Below, in pieces: positions 9,109 through 17,411 of a stretch of DNA of 64,000 bases. Within the stretch, counting starts at the first letter, position 1. Each line of letters opens with the position of its first letter. Origin of the DNA: Deefgea salmonis (GTDB taxonomy: Bacteria; Pseudomonadota; Gammaproteobacteria; Burkholderiales; Chitinibacteraceae); assembly GCF_020531905.1 (NCBI RefSeq), contig NZ_JAJAWG010000001.1:62001-126000 (forward strand), in the 5' to 3' direction. The position numbers were made by a program, and so were the translations under genes. A model generated the notes under the pieces. It was not told the origin of the DNA and did not search any database. It worked only from the letters and a program-made list of their open reading frames with translations.

Positions 9109-9428
9109 TGTATTGTCCTCTCATCCTATTTGGGGTGAATGCTAATGCGCTGACATCATGCTTAGCATTTCGTATTAGTCAGCTTGTTTTAAAGTTACGC
9201 TTGCTGACTTGAGAGCAGTGTTGTTGATCTGGGAATGGCTTGTCAAATTTAATTGGCAGGGTGTTTTATTGTTTAACATCAGTTAATTGCTGGGATTTTT
9301 AGCCTGTGATTTTGGCGCTAAAAACCATGTGGTGGGGCGAGCTGATCCATCAGGGATTGAATGCAAAATAAAAAAACGCAGCCCATTGCGAGCTGCGTTG
9401 TTGGTTTGATTTACATGCCACAGTCGAG
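9109..9428. other. Intergenic region: chitinase promoter region and terminator of the PLP enzyme gene
   Basis: No gene is seen in these 320 bases. They hold the chitinase leader on the minus strand and, at the far end, the terminator of the next gene. An inverted pair GCTGAC/GTCAGC (9150-9155 and 9178-9183) encloses smaller GCTAA/TTAGC repeats and could be an operator for the chitinase gene. No convincing -35/-10 pair was identified. Confidence 0.5.
9371..9399 (-). terminator. Rho-independent terminator behind the PLP enzyme gene
   Basis: AACGCAGC and GCTGCGTT form an 8-base-pair stem with a 9-base loop. On the minus strand the stem is followed by a run of Ts (the A run at 9371-9376), 30 bases after the stop of the upstream minus-strand gene. 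Confidence 0.8.
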
Positions 9429-10523
9429 TTAACTTTTATCCGCGCGCTGCAAGTCGCTCAGTGCGCCCGCTTGCTCGATTTTGGCGCTGAGGTCAGCCAG
9501 CTCTTGCTCAATATCGATGCCGTGTTGACTGAGCCATTGTGGATTGTAGTAAGAATGCGCGTAGCGATCACCGCTATCGCACAACACGCTGACAATACTG
9601 CCCGCTTCGCCACGCGCTTGCATTTGGTGGGCCAGTGCTAACACGCCGATCCAGTTGCAACCGGTCGATCCGCCAACACGGCGCCCCAGATAATTCGATA
9701 ACCAATGTGTTGCCGCCAAGCTCATCCGGTCGGGCACTTTAAACATGGTATCAATCACGTGCGGCATAAATGACGCTTCAACACGCGGGCGGCCAATGCC
9801 TTCGATTTTAGAGCCTTGCTGCAAGGTATGGTCTTTGCGTCCGCTGCAGAAAGCATCAAAAAACACCGAGTTTTCTGGGTCAACGCAAGCAATTTGCGTG
9901 GCATAACGGCGATAGCGCACAAAGCGGCCCAAGGTGGCGCTAGTGCCGCCAGTGCCCGCGCTGGCAACGATCCAGCGTGGAATTGGGTGACGCTCTAAGC
10001 TCATCTGCGCAAAAATCGATTCGGCGATATTGTTATTCGCACGCCAATCGGTAGCCCGCTCGGCATAGGTAAATTGGTCGAGAAAGTGCCCTTGCGTTTC
10101 ATGAGCCAGACGCTGCGATTCGGCAATCAATTGCGTTGGGTCGGCTACTAAGTGGCAGCGGCCACCATAAAAAGTAATCGCCGCGATTTTTTCGGGGCTG
10201 GTGCTGGCCGGCATCACCGCAATAAACGGCAATTTTAGCAAACGAGCGAAATACGCTTCAGAAACGGCGGTCGATCCGCTCGACGCTTCGATTACCGTGC
10301 TACCGGCATGCAGCCAGCCATTGGTGAGCGCATACAAAAACAAAGAGCGCGCTAAACGATGTTTTAGGCTGCCGGTAGGGTGGCTCGATTCGTCTTTGAG
10401 GTAGAAATCAATATCGGGGTAGGCGGCCAAATGAATCGGGATTAAATGGGTATCGGCTGAGCGATTAAAATCCGCTTCAATGGTGCGGATGGCTTGGTGT
10501 ACCCAATCGCGATTGCTGGTCAT
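9429..10523 (-). CDS. PLP-dependent cysteine synthase family protein
   Basis: A 364-residue fold-type II PLP enzyme. The lysine expected to hold PLP is K54 in GSLKHR, the phosphate-side loop is [10 protein letters not shown] (81-90), and a second glycine-rich loop is [12 protein letters not shown]. It is longer than CysK or CysM and resembles the stand-alone L-cysteine desulfhydrase/cysteine synthase-like branch rather than the biosynthetic enzymes. It therefore probably acts on cysteine or a related beta-substituted alanine; direction and substrate are uncertain. The ATG at 10523 is chosen because a clear GAGG lies 7-8 bases upstream; a TTG four codons earlier overlaps that ribosome site. 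It is monocistronic. Confidence 0.8.
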   Translation of the reverse strand: MTSNRDWVHQAIRTIEADFNRSADTHLIPIHLAAYPDIDFYLKDESSHPTGSLKHRLARSLFLYALTNGWLHAGSTVIEASSGSTAVSEAYFARLLKLPFIAVMPASTSPEKIAAITFYGGRCHLVADPTQLIAESQRLAHETQGHFLDQFTYAERATDWRANNNIAESIFAQMSLERHPIPRWIVASAGTGGTSATLGRFVRYRRYATQIACVDPENSVFFDAFCSGRKDHTLQQGSKIEGIGRPRVEASFMPHVIDTMFKVPDRMSLAATHWLSNYLGRRVGGSTGCNWIGVLALAHQMQARGEAGSIVSVLCDSGDRYAHSYYNPQWLSQHGIDIEQELADLSAKIEQAGALSDLQRADKS

Positions 10524-11349
10524 GTCAATCCTCAAAAATAAAAATAGTGCCGTGGATTTTAACGGCAGTGGTCAGGGCTGGCATCGGGGTATTTGCTTAG
10601 CCGGCTTGTTTTGGCGCAAGGATTGTGCTGCAAGGTTTGGGGTATTGAATCCTAGCCTTTATTTAACATTGGCTTGGATTAAATACCCCTGTTTAATAGC
10701 TGATGCTCAGCTTACGTGTTAAGGGGTTTGAGGGTTTGCGGCAAGGCGTTTTACGGTCGTAATCTGCGGCGCGAACTTATTTAAGCTGCGTAAAATCACA
10801 GTTTTCCTGATTGTACCTTTGCTGCAGAAGCCCATAAAAAGTATGCTCTTTGTCGGCGCGGGCTCGCCCGAGAATGCGAGCGCAATAAGGAAAACCTTCG
10901 CTGGCAAGCCAACGCCTACGGAGCGCTGTTGAAGCAGAGGCATAATCAGGCCGGTTTTTGCTTGGTTAAAGATAGTAAGCAAAGAAAGGCTCCGGTATGG
11001 TTCACATCGATCGAATATGGCATCCCGCTGGCCCATTACGCCACAGCCAAACTTAGATTGCAACTTACTCGGAATGACGGATTTAAACTGGGCGGTGGGC
11101 CGTAATGGTCAACAGCGTACTTTCAGTCGCTACGATTTTGGCGTATCTGAACGGCTGTAGTTGCTACTATTTCAAACGCTCAAGGTGGTGTTTACGCAAA
11201 CTTCGGCACTTCGACCAAAGCAGATATTTTAAATATCATTTTTGTTTTATTTTGTCCCAAACATTGGTTTGCGTATTAAGCAATACACCGTATTTCCGTA
11301 CTTTTTCAAAAACAACGAATCATACAGAAATTCGTTTAAATACAATGAA
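10524..11349. other. Long intergenic region with a REP-type repeat; no supported gene
   Basis: About 830 bases without a credible gene. The right half becomes clearly AT-rich from about 11220. A 125-base repeat also found beside kdgK occupies 10821-10945. A minus-strand frame across 10719-11063 runs straight through that repeat and is judged spurious. The base composition and the accessory gene that follows suggest a site of past insertion. Confidence 0.5.
10821..10945 (-). repeat. REP-doublet (REPIN-like) repeat, copy 1
   Basis: The reverse complement of this 125-base stretch matches 23292-23416 along its whole length at roughly 80% identity by eye. Long identical cores include GCGAAGGTTTTCCTT and TCGCATTCTCGGGCGAGCCCG. 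Each copy holds two inverted palindromic cores (a GGCTTGCC type and a GGGCGAGCCCG type) facing each other, like the paired REP sequences (REPINs) of pseudomonads. Confidence 0.75.
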
Positions 11350-11388
11350 TTTCCGTATAATATTTTCTTATGCAGATTTATACGGAAA
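11291..11388. promoter_or_regulatory. Promoter with an array of TTTCCGTA-type half-sites (putative operator)
   Basis: A perfect 11-base inverted repeat (TTTCCGTATAA at 11350-11360, TTATACGGAAA at 11378-11388) flanks a 17-base spacer. The left arm contains an exact TATAAT -10 box (11356-11361); the right arm falls in the leader of the downstream gene. A second, weaker pair lies upstream (TATTTCCGTAC at 11291-11301 and TCATACAGAAA at 11320-11330). Four alternating half-sites of this kind suggest a cooperative repressor. No clear -35 box was seen. Confidence 0.6.
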
Positions 11389-11393
11389 ACGTG

Positions 11394-12350
11394 ATGTTTC
11401 AAGAGCTGAACGACAATCAAATGCGGCAGTACATCGACGCAAAAGCGGCATTCATGAACCTTGCTATTGCTAAAGAACAAGCCAAAGAAGTCAGGGGCGG
11501 CATGTACTGGAAGAAAGTGGGAAAGCATGAGTATTTGGCCCGCACGAACACGAGCAATAATCAAAAAATCATCGGCACTCGAACCCCTGAGAATGAAGAA
11601 ATTTATGCGCGTTTTATGACGCGGAAACAAGAAATAGAACTTCGCGCCAAAACATTAAAGGCCACAGTTCAAACCCATCAGCGCATGAATCGAGCCTTGC
11701 AGATTGGCCGAGCACCTAACCTTGTCGTAAAGCTGCTCAACATCCTTGCTGAAAACAATTTGCTTCCTTACTTCACGGTCATTGGCACATTCGCGCTGTA
11801 TGCCTACGAGTCAGCGGCGGGCATTCGCATTGAAAGTGAAGGTGCATTACAAACGCAGGACGTTGATATGCTTTGGCATATTGGCAAGCGGGTTCAGTTT
11901 TTTATCGAAATGAACCGAACGCAAGAAAAAACCATGATTGCGCTATTGCGTAAAGTTGATCCAACATTCCAGCTCAGTCCAACGGGAAGCGCCTATTCGG
12001 CCATTAACGATCAATCCTTTGAAGTTGAGTTTATACGCGCACCATCAAAAAATGGAGAACCACACCCCATTAGCTTTAGTGATGCATCTGAGTATGCAGA
12101 TTTAGCGCCAGTTGGCATCGTCAATATGGAACGTTTAATGTCGGCGAAGCGAATGGAAACAGTGGTCGTGGCCGTGTCTGGCGAAATGGCGCTGATGCCC
12201 ACGATTCCGCCAGATGTTTTTTACAAGCACAAATACTGGCTAGCCGAGCAAAAGAACCGTGATCCACTCAAGATGCGTCGCGATCGCAACCAAGCTGCAA
12301 TCGTTGAGTGCATGGTGAGTGAGTACTTACCGCAATACCTTCCCGAGTAA
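11394..12350 (+). CDS. Nucleotidyltransferase-fold protein, GSU2403-like (NTP_transf_8)
   Basis: A 318-residue protein with a helical N-terminal half and a nucleotidyltransferase-type core: GTFALYAYE at 131-139 followed by the acidic DVD at 156-158, as in the GSU2403/PF12281 family. Molecular activity is unknown; relatives are often accessory genes and some nucleotidyltransferase folds act as toxins, but nothing here proves that. An ATG at 11370 lies too close to the -10 box, so the ATG at 11394 is chosen. The right operator arm would then overlap the translation initiation region, allowing tight repression. No antitoxin-like partner gene was found. Composition differs from its neighbours and suggests transfer. 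Confidence 0.65.
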   Translation: MFQELNDNQMRQYIDAKAAFMNLAIAKEQAKEVRGGMYWKKVGKHEYLARTNTSNNQKIIGTRTPENEEIYARFMTRKQEIELRAKTLKATVQTHQRMNRALQIGRAPNLVVKLLNILAENNLLPYFTVIGTFALYAYESAAGIRIESEGALQTQDVDMLWHIGKRVQFFIEMNRTQEKTMIALLRKVDPTFQLSPTGSAYSAINDQSFEVEFIRAPSKNGEPHPISFSDASEYADLAPVGIVNMERLMSAKRMETVVVAVSGEMALMPTIPPDVFYKHKYWLAEQKNRDPLKMRRDRNQAAIVECMVSEYLPQYLPE

Positions 12351-12479
12351 TATTGTCGTGAGGCCGCTTTGACCGAACTGATGACGCTGTTGGTCCTGCT
12401 TTTGCGTGCGGTGCGCTTGAGCCAGGTTTTAAGCCTCGTATCGACGGCACGGCAGCAACGCCAAACCAAAACATCCCCG

Positions 12480-13841
12480 TTAAATTGGCAGCTCTTTTTG
12501 TTCAACCACGCCTTGGTTGACGTTGACGCTGATTTTTTCGTCGGCAAATTGCACATTGAGCGTGTCACCGGCGCGCACTGCGCTGGCTTGGCGAACGAGG
12601 GTGCCATCGGTTCGGCTCACCAGTGCGTAGCCGCGCGCTAACACCGTTTGCGGATTCCATGGGGCGAGTTTGAGTGTGGCTTGCTCGATTTGCTGGCGCT
12701 GGCTTTGAATTTGCCCGTGCATGGCGCGCTGCAAGGCTGCGCGCAATTGCGCCAGCCGCAGTTGTTGGTGTTGTACATTGGGCAATTGATGCTTCAGACG
12801 CAACGACAGGCGGCTAAGGGCTTCTTGTCGCTCAATGAGTTGGCTGTGAAAGCGATGCGTAAAGCGGCTGCGCAGTAATTGCAGTTGCGCTTGCTGGCGG
12901 GCGAGTTTTTGCCCCGGATGCTGTAGGCGGCGACCAAGCTGATCGACTTGCAGCATTTTATTGTGTAGCTCGCGCTCAAATGCCCTAACCAGACGCTGCT
13001 GCTGGTGGTGTAATAAATTGAGGAGTTCTTGCCGATTGCGGCTCACTAGTTCGGCGGCCGCAGTTGGGGTTGGGGCGCGCAAATCGGCGGCAAAGTCGCA
13101 AATGGTAAAATCTGTTTCATGGCCAACGCCGCTCACCACCGGCATATTGCACGCGGCGATGGCGCGGGCGACGACTTCTTCATTAAACGACCATAAGTCT
13201 TCTAAGCTGCCGCCACCGCGACACACAATCAGTACGTCGACTTCGTCGCGCTGGCTGGCGGTGCGAATGGCATTGGCAATTTGCGGCGCGGCATCCAGCC
13301 CTTGTACTGGGGTTGGGTATAAAATCACTGGTGTATTCGGTGTGCGGCGCGCCAGCGTCGCCAGCACATCGCGCAGCGCGGCGGCCGCCGGCGAGGTGAC
13401 AATGCCGATGGCCTTGGGATAGTGCGGCAGTGGGCGTTTATTGTCTTGATCGAACAAGCCTTCGCCAGCGAGTTGCTTTTTAAGCGCTTCAAAGCGCTCA
13501 AACAAGGCCCCCAAACCCGCCGGGCGCATCGCTTCGATGGTGAGCTGAAAATCGCCGCGCGCTTCGTACAAAGTCACAATCGCCCGTGCTTCAACTTGCA
13601 AGCCTTCGCGCGGTTGAAAATCGAGTAAACCCGCCCGATTGCGAAACATCACGCAGCGCACCTGCGCGCCAGCATCTTTAAGGCTGAAGTAGCAATGCCC
13701 TGAATCGTAACGCTTAAAATTGGAAATCTCGCCAACCACCCAAAGTTGCGGCAGGCCAGTCTCTAAAAGCGTGCGTACTTTTCTATTCAGCTGCGTGACA
13801 GAAAATACAGTACTTTGTGCTATTGACAAATCAGTTTTCAC
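12480..13841 (-). CDS. xseA: Exodeoxyribonuclease VII large subunit
   Basis: The 453-residue protein has the N-terminal OB-fold ([21 protein letters not shown]), the central catalytic part with [17 protein letters not shown] and [28 protein letters not shown], and a long Gln/Arg-rich coiled-coil C-terminus. With XseB it degrades single-stranded DNA to oligonucleotides. The start is a GTG at 13841, which matches the usual N-terminal length; the ribosome site is weak. The small subunit gene is not nearby in this window. The family assignment is certain. Confidence 0.95.
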   Translation of the reverse strand: MKTDLSIAQSTVFSVTQLNRKVRTLLETGLPQLWVVGEISNFKRYDSGHCYFSLKDAGAQVRCVMFRNRAGLLDFQPREGLQVEARAIVTLYEARGDFQLTIEAMRPAGLGALFERFEALKKQLAGEGLFDQDNKRPLPHYPKAIGIVTSPAAAALRDVLATLARRTPNTPVILYPTPVQGLDAAPQIANAIRTASQRDEVDVLIVCRGGGSLEDLWSFNEEVVARAIAACNMPVVSGVGHETDFTICDFAADLRAPTPTAAAELVSRNRQELLNLLHHQQQRLVRAFERELHNKMLQVDQLGRRLQHPGQKLARQQAQLQLLRSRFTHRFHSQLIERQEALSRLSLRLKHQLPNVQHQQLRLAQLRAALQRAMHGQIQSQRQQIEQATLKLAPWNPQTVLARGYALVSRTDGTLVRQASAVRAGDTLNVQFADEKISVNVNQGVVEQKELPI

Positions 13842-14302
13842 GCGAATCCAGCCTTAATTAATCCACAAAATCGCCAATCTAAGCCACTTGGCATAATGTT
13901 TTAAAGTTGTAGTTTATTTGATGGTGTTAAGTTGTTGATTTTTATCAATTAATTGTTTTTGCCTAAAATCTAGGCAAACTAAACAAATCAAACTAAAACC
14001 ACGCTTTTGGCCCCGTTTTTAGCACTTCCCCACAAAATTGTCCACAGAAACTGAGGATTAAAAACGGACTACATTTTGTCAATAAAGTGCTTGCTGAACC
14101 GAAACTTTCAGTTGATTCCAATGCTTAGATCTGCATTTTTGCAACAGACTTGAGGCATTCTCATTCAATTTGGCTCAGCAGTACGCTCAATTTTAAAGCC
14201 CAACGCACGGTGTATTTTGCGTTAGGACTGCGTGTATTTAGGGTGGGGGCCGAGTTTGGCCATCCGCTAATGCGGGTTTGGCCAAGTTGGCGTCGGGTGC
14301 GG
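13842..14302. other. Intergenic region between xseA and the hexuronate regulator; hairpin behind the regulator
   Basis: No gene is seen. The part at 13860-14160 is AT-rich and would hold the xseA promoter. Near 14256-14285 a hairpin with TTGGCCA/TGGCCAA arms and an inner CCGC/GCGG stem lies just beyond the regulator stop, but without a T run, so it is a weak terminator candidate. A single TTGTCCACA at 14038-14046 resembles a DnaA box with one mismatch and is not interpreted further. Confidence 0.4.
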
Positions 14303-14995
14303 TTAGCTGAAGTTGGGTTTGAATAATTTACTGTAGACATGCTGCAAATGCATGCGCATGGCTTGGCGGGCGGCGTTGGCGTCGCGATTGACTAATGCTG
14401 CGGCGATGTTTTGATGGTCTAGCAGCATTACTTCCGATACGTCATCGGCGCAAAGCGCTTCAAAGCGGGTAAATATCGCGCTGTAACGCTGATTCCATAA
14501 GTCTTTGAGGATTTTTTCTAAAATCGTATTGCCTGTGAGCTCGCCAATTAAAAAGTGAAATTTCATGTCTAAATCATGAAATTCACTGCTGTCTTTGGCG
14601 TTGTCTTGCATTTGCTGCATTACTTGTTGCAGCGCTAATAATTGCGCGTCACTGGCATTGATGGCGGCCAGCGCTGCGAGTTCACCTTCGATTAGCTCTC
14701 GGGCCTTGAGTAATTCTTCAACGCTGATTTCATCAAATTCATTCGGTTCGGCTTGGACGGGTAGTAAATTTTTAACAAAAACGCCATTACCGGTCCGAAT
14801 ATCGACCCAGCCTAAGATCTCCAAAACGATTAAAGCTTCGCGTACCGATGAGCGACTCACGCCCAGTTGCTGGGATAAGTCTCGTTCGGCCGGTAGCGCT
14901 TGTCCGGCAATGAATTTGCCTTCTTTAATTTGTTGAATCAATAGCTTAGATATTTTTTGGTACAGTCGTTCTGCTTTAATAATAGGTAATGGCAT
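14303..14995 (-). CDS. GntR/FadR-family regulator of the hexuronate locus (UxuR/ExuR-like)
   Basis: A 230-residue regulator with an N-terminal winged helix-turn-helix (LPAERDLSQQLGVSRSSVREALIVLE, then the wing IRTGNGVFV) and a C-terminal all-helical FCD effector domain (about 90-225, with the HDLDMKFHFLIGELTGN segment). It is transcribed divergently from uxuA across a 184-base region that holds three CTAGTGG-type heptamers. It is most likely the repressor of this glucuronate locus, relieved by fructuronate, glucuronate or a later intermediate. That role rests on family and position. Confidence 0.88.
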   Translation of the reverse strand: MPLPIIKAERLYQKISKLLIQQIKEGKFIAGQALPAERDLSQQLGVSRSSVREALIVLEILGWVDIRTGNGVFVKNLLPVQAEPNEFDEISVEELLKARELIEGELAALAAINASDAQLLALQQVMQQMQDNAKDSSEFHDLDMKFHFLIGELTGNTILEKILKDLWNQRYSAIFTRFEALCADDVSEVMLLDHQNIAAALVNRDANAARQAMRMHLQHVYSKLFKPNFS

Positions 14996-15028
14996 TTACT
15001 TCTCCGTCGCGCGAATGCTTTGGCTGCT

Positions 15029-15172
15029 CCTAGTGGAGTCGGCGTCACTGTATCGATAAAACAAGTGGGATCCACTAGAGGATATCCCTTACTTGCGGTG
15101 GGGGTTCGAATCATTATAATCGATTTTATTGAAATTGGCCTGACCACTAGGCCATCAGGCTATTTAAAGGAG
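15029..15172 (+). promoter_or_regulatory. uxuA promoter with three CTAGTGG-type putative operator sites
   Basis: A promoter (TTGCGG 15093-15098, 16 bases, TATAAT 15115-15120) drives uxuA. The heptamer CTAGTGG occurs three times: forward at 15030-15036, and as CCACTAG at 15072-15078 and 15144-15150. The third copy sits inside the inverted repeat GCCTGA/TCAGGC (15138-15143 and 15155-15160) just downstream of the -10 box, a good repressor position. The ribosome site AAAGGAG is at 15166-15172. The divergent GntR protein is the obvious candidate ligand. Confidence 0.6.
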
Positions 15173-15179
15173 TGCAGTA

Positions 15180-16235
15180 ATGAAGATGACTTTTCGTTGG
15201 TACGGTGCAAGTGATCCGGTTTCTCTGGAATATATCCGTCAGATTCCTGGTATGGATGGCATTGTCTCTGCGGTGTACGACATTCCTGTTGGTGAAGTTT
15301 GGCCAGTCGAAAATATTCAAAAGCTCAAACAAACCATCGAGTCGCACGGCCTTAAATTTGAAGTGATCGAAAGTGTGCCGGTGCACGAAGACATTAAATT
15401 GGGCAAACCGAGCCGCGATCGTTTGATTGCCAACTACGCCCAAACATTACGCAATTTGGCGCAGTGCGGCTTAAAAGTGGTTTGCTACAACTTTATGCCG
15501 GTGTTTGATTGGACGCGCACTACGCTCAGCATGCCTTTGCCCGATGGTTCAAATACCTTGGCGTTTAGCATGGCCGAAGTGGCCCAGATCGATCCAGATC
15601 AAGGCATTTCTCTGCCCGGTTGGGATAGCAGCTACACCCCAGCAGAGCTCAAAGCGCTATTGGCTGAATATGCGTCAATTGATGAAGAAACCTTATGGGC
15701 ACATTTGAGCTACTTCTTGCACGGCATTATTCCGACGGCCAGCGAAGTGGGCATCAAAATGGCGATGCATCCAGATGATCCGCCGCGCCCAATTTTTGGC
15801 TTGCCGCGCATTATTAAAAACCGCGCTGACTTGCAACGCTTATTGGCGATGATTGATACGCCTGCCAATGGTTTAACGCTGTGCTCAGGCTCTTTAGGCG
15901 CGGATTGCAATAACGATATTGTGGAATTGGTTCGTGAATTTGCTGGCCGTGGCCGAATTCATTTTGCGCATTTACGCAATGTCAAAGTCAATGCCGCTGG
16001 CGACTTTCACGAAACCAGCCACAAATCGAGCGATGGCTCTTTAGATATGGGGCAGATTGTTCGCGCTTATTTTGAGGCGGGTTTTGACGGCTATGTGCGT
16101 CCAGACCATGGCCGAATGATTTGGGGTGAAACCGGCAAGCCTGGTTACGGTTTATATGATCGCGCCTTGGGTGCGGTGTATTTGAATGGCTTGTGGGAAG
16201 GGATTGAAAAAGCCAAACAGGAGCAAGCACAATGA
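15180..16235 (+). CDS. uxuA: Mannonate dehydratase
   Basis: The 351-residue protein matches UxuA throughout: [20 protein letters not shown] at the N-terminus, [39 protein letters not shown] and [13 protein letters not shown] near the C-terminus, with the metal-binding Cys and His residues in place. It removes water from D-mannonate to give 2-keto-3-deoxygluconate. It is somewhat shorter than the 394-residue E. coli enzyme, as in the shorter UxuA branch. A strong AAAGGAG ribosome site precedes it. It overlaps the next gene by 4 bases (ATGA), so the two form an operon. Confidence 0.95.
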   Translation: MKMTFRWYGASDPVSLEYIRQIPGMDGIVSAVYDIPVGEVWPVENIQKLKQTIESHGLKFEVIESVPVHEDIKLGKPSRDRLIANYAQTLRNLAQCGLKVVCYNFMPVFDWTRTTLSMPLPDGSNTLAFSMAEVAQIDPDQGISLPGWDSSYTPAELKALLAEYASIDEETLWAHLSYFLHGIIPTASEVGIKMAMHPDDPPRPIFGLPRIIKNRADLQRLLAMIDTPANGLTLCSGSLGADCNNDIVELVREFAGRGRIHFAHLRNVKVNAAGDFHETSHKSSDGSLDMGQIVRAYFEAGFDGYVRPDHGRMIWGETGKPGYGLYDRALGAVYLNGLWEGIEKAKQEQAQ

Positions 16236-17086
16236 AATTGCCATTTGAAATTGATTTGCAAAACAAAGTCGCGGTCGTGACTGGCGGCGCGGGCGTGTTA
16301 TGCGCTGAATTGGCGGCGGCCTTGGCCAAAAATGGCGCAAAAATCGCCATTTTGGATTTGAACCCAGTGGCAGCAGAAGCCGCAGCGCAGCAAATGCGTG
16401 ATTTGGGTGCAACGGCGATTGGCGTGGCATGCAATGTGTTGCAGCGTGAATCGCTCGATGCTGCGGCAGCGCGGGTGTTGGCTGAGTTGGGCCCTTGTGA
16501 TTTATTACTCAATGGCGCTGGCGGCAATCACCCTAAAGGCACCACGGGGCAAGAGTATCTGGATGTAGATCGTTTAGACGACCCAGAATTGACTAGTTTT
16601 TTTGATCTTGATCCCGCTGGCGTTGAGTTCGTGTTTAACCTCAATTTCCTCGGTACTTTGCTGCCAACCCAAGTGTTTGCGCGGCAAATGCTAGGCCGTA
16701 CCGGTTGCAGCATTATCAATATTTCGTCGATGAGTGCGTTTTGCCCATTGACCAAAATCCCAGCGTATAGCGCCGCTAAAGCTGCGGTGAGTAACTTTAC
16801 GCAATGGCTGGCGGTGCATTTTAGCAAAGCGGGTATTCGGGTGAATGCTTTGGCGCCGGGCTTCTTTTTGACGCAGCAAAATCACAAATTATTGATTGAT
16901 GAACACAGCGGCGAATTCACCGCGCGTGCGCAAAAAATCATTCAGCAAACCCCGATGGGCCGCTTTGGCGAATCGCACGAATTGGTCGGCACTTTGCTCT
17001 GGCTCGCCAGCGAAGATGCGTCCGGTTTTGTCAATGGCACCGTGATTGCGATTGATGGCGGTTTCTCTGCTTACTCGGGCGTTTAA
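16232..17086 (+). CDS. SDR-family D-mannonate oxidoreductase (fructuronate reductase), YjmF-like
   Basis: A 284-residue short-chain dehydrogenase with the nucleotide loop TGGAGVLC, the NGAGG segment, the catalytic serine region NISSMSAF and the YxxxK pair in [10 protein letters not shown]. The unusual VLC instead of GIG after TGG is typical of the Bacillus YjmF/UxuB-type mannonate oxidoreductases. It would interconvert fructuronate and mannonate with NAD(H), supplying the substrate of UxuA. It therefore replaces the unrelated long-chain UxuB of E. coli. Translation is coupled to uxuA by a 4-base overlap. Confidence 0.85.
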   Translation: MKLPFEIDLQNKVAVVTGGAGVLCAELAAALAKNGAKIAILDLNPVAAEAAAQQMRDLGATAIGVACNVLQRESLDAAAARVLAELGPCDLLLNGAGGNHPKGTTGQEYLDVDRLDDPELTSFFDLDPAGVEFVFNLNFLGTLLPTQVFARQMLGRTGCSIINISSMSAFCPLTKIPAYSAAKAAVSNFTQWLAVHFSKAGIRVNALAPGFFLTQQNHKLLIDEHSGEFTARAQKIIQQTPMGRFGESHELVGTLLWLASEDASGFVNGTVIAIDGGFSAYSGV

Positions 17087-17411
17087 TTTTGGCAATACAC
17101 TGGGGTGGTATTGAGTTGTAGTCACTATCCATAAAGGCCTACATCGCAATACCCATTGGTGATTGATTGAAATTGTAAATATTAAAGGTTTTATTTTTTG
17201 CCAAAGGTTTGCATCATCGCTGTAAGCCTAGCTGGTTCGACGTACTGGCCGGGGTTTTCCGAATGAACGTCGCACTTTAGCCAAGTAAAGCCAATGCAAT
17301 AAAGATGCTGATTTTGCCTCAGTTTGAGTGCAATAGCGGATGCACGGCGAGCGCAAAGCCAGTATGCGCTTGCCGAGTCACTGAGCAAATCAGCAGCAAA
17401 AGGACAGCATC
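17087..17411. other. Intergenic region between the mannonate genes and uxaC
   Basis: No gene is seen. A short hairpin (CAATAC 17093-17098, GTATTG 17108-17113) follows the SDR gene but lacks a T run, so it may be an operator or RNA-processing site rather than a terminator. The last bases carry the uxaC ribosome site AAAGGA. A separate uxaC promoter is likely in this space but no clear boxes were found. Confidence 0.4.

Noticed and set aside
10719-11063. Minus-strand 114-codon frame in the gap before the nucleotidyltransferase gene
   Set aside because: It runs straight through the REP-type repeat, so most of its sequence is translated repeat; no ribosome site or family match.
14038-14046. Single DnaA-box-like TTGTCCACA
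   Set aside because: It is isolated with one mismatch and no cluster, dnaA or dnaN gene, so it does not indicate an origin.
15090-15115. GGGGTTCGAATC, which resembles a tRNA T-arm
   Set aside because: No acceptor, D-arm or anticodon stem can be formed around it; it lies between the uxuA -35 and -10 boxes.
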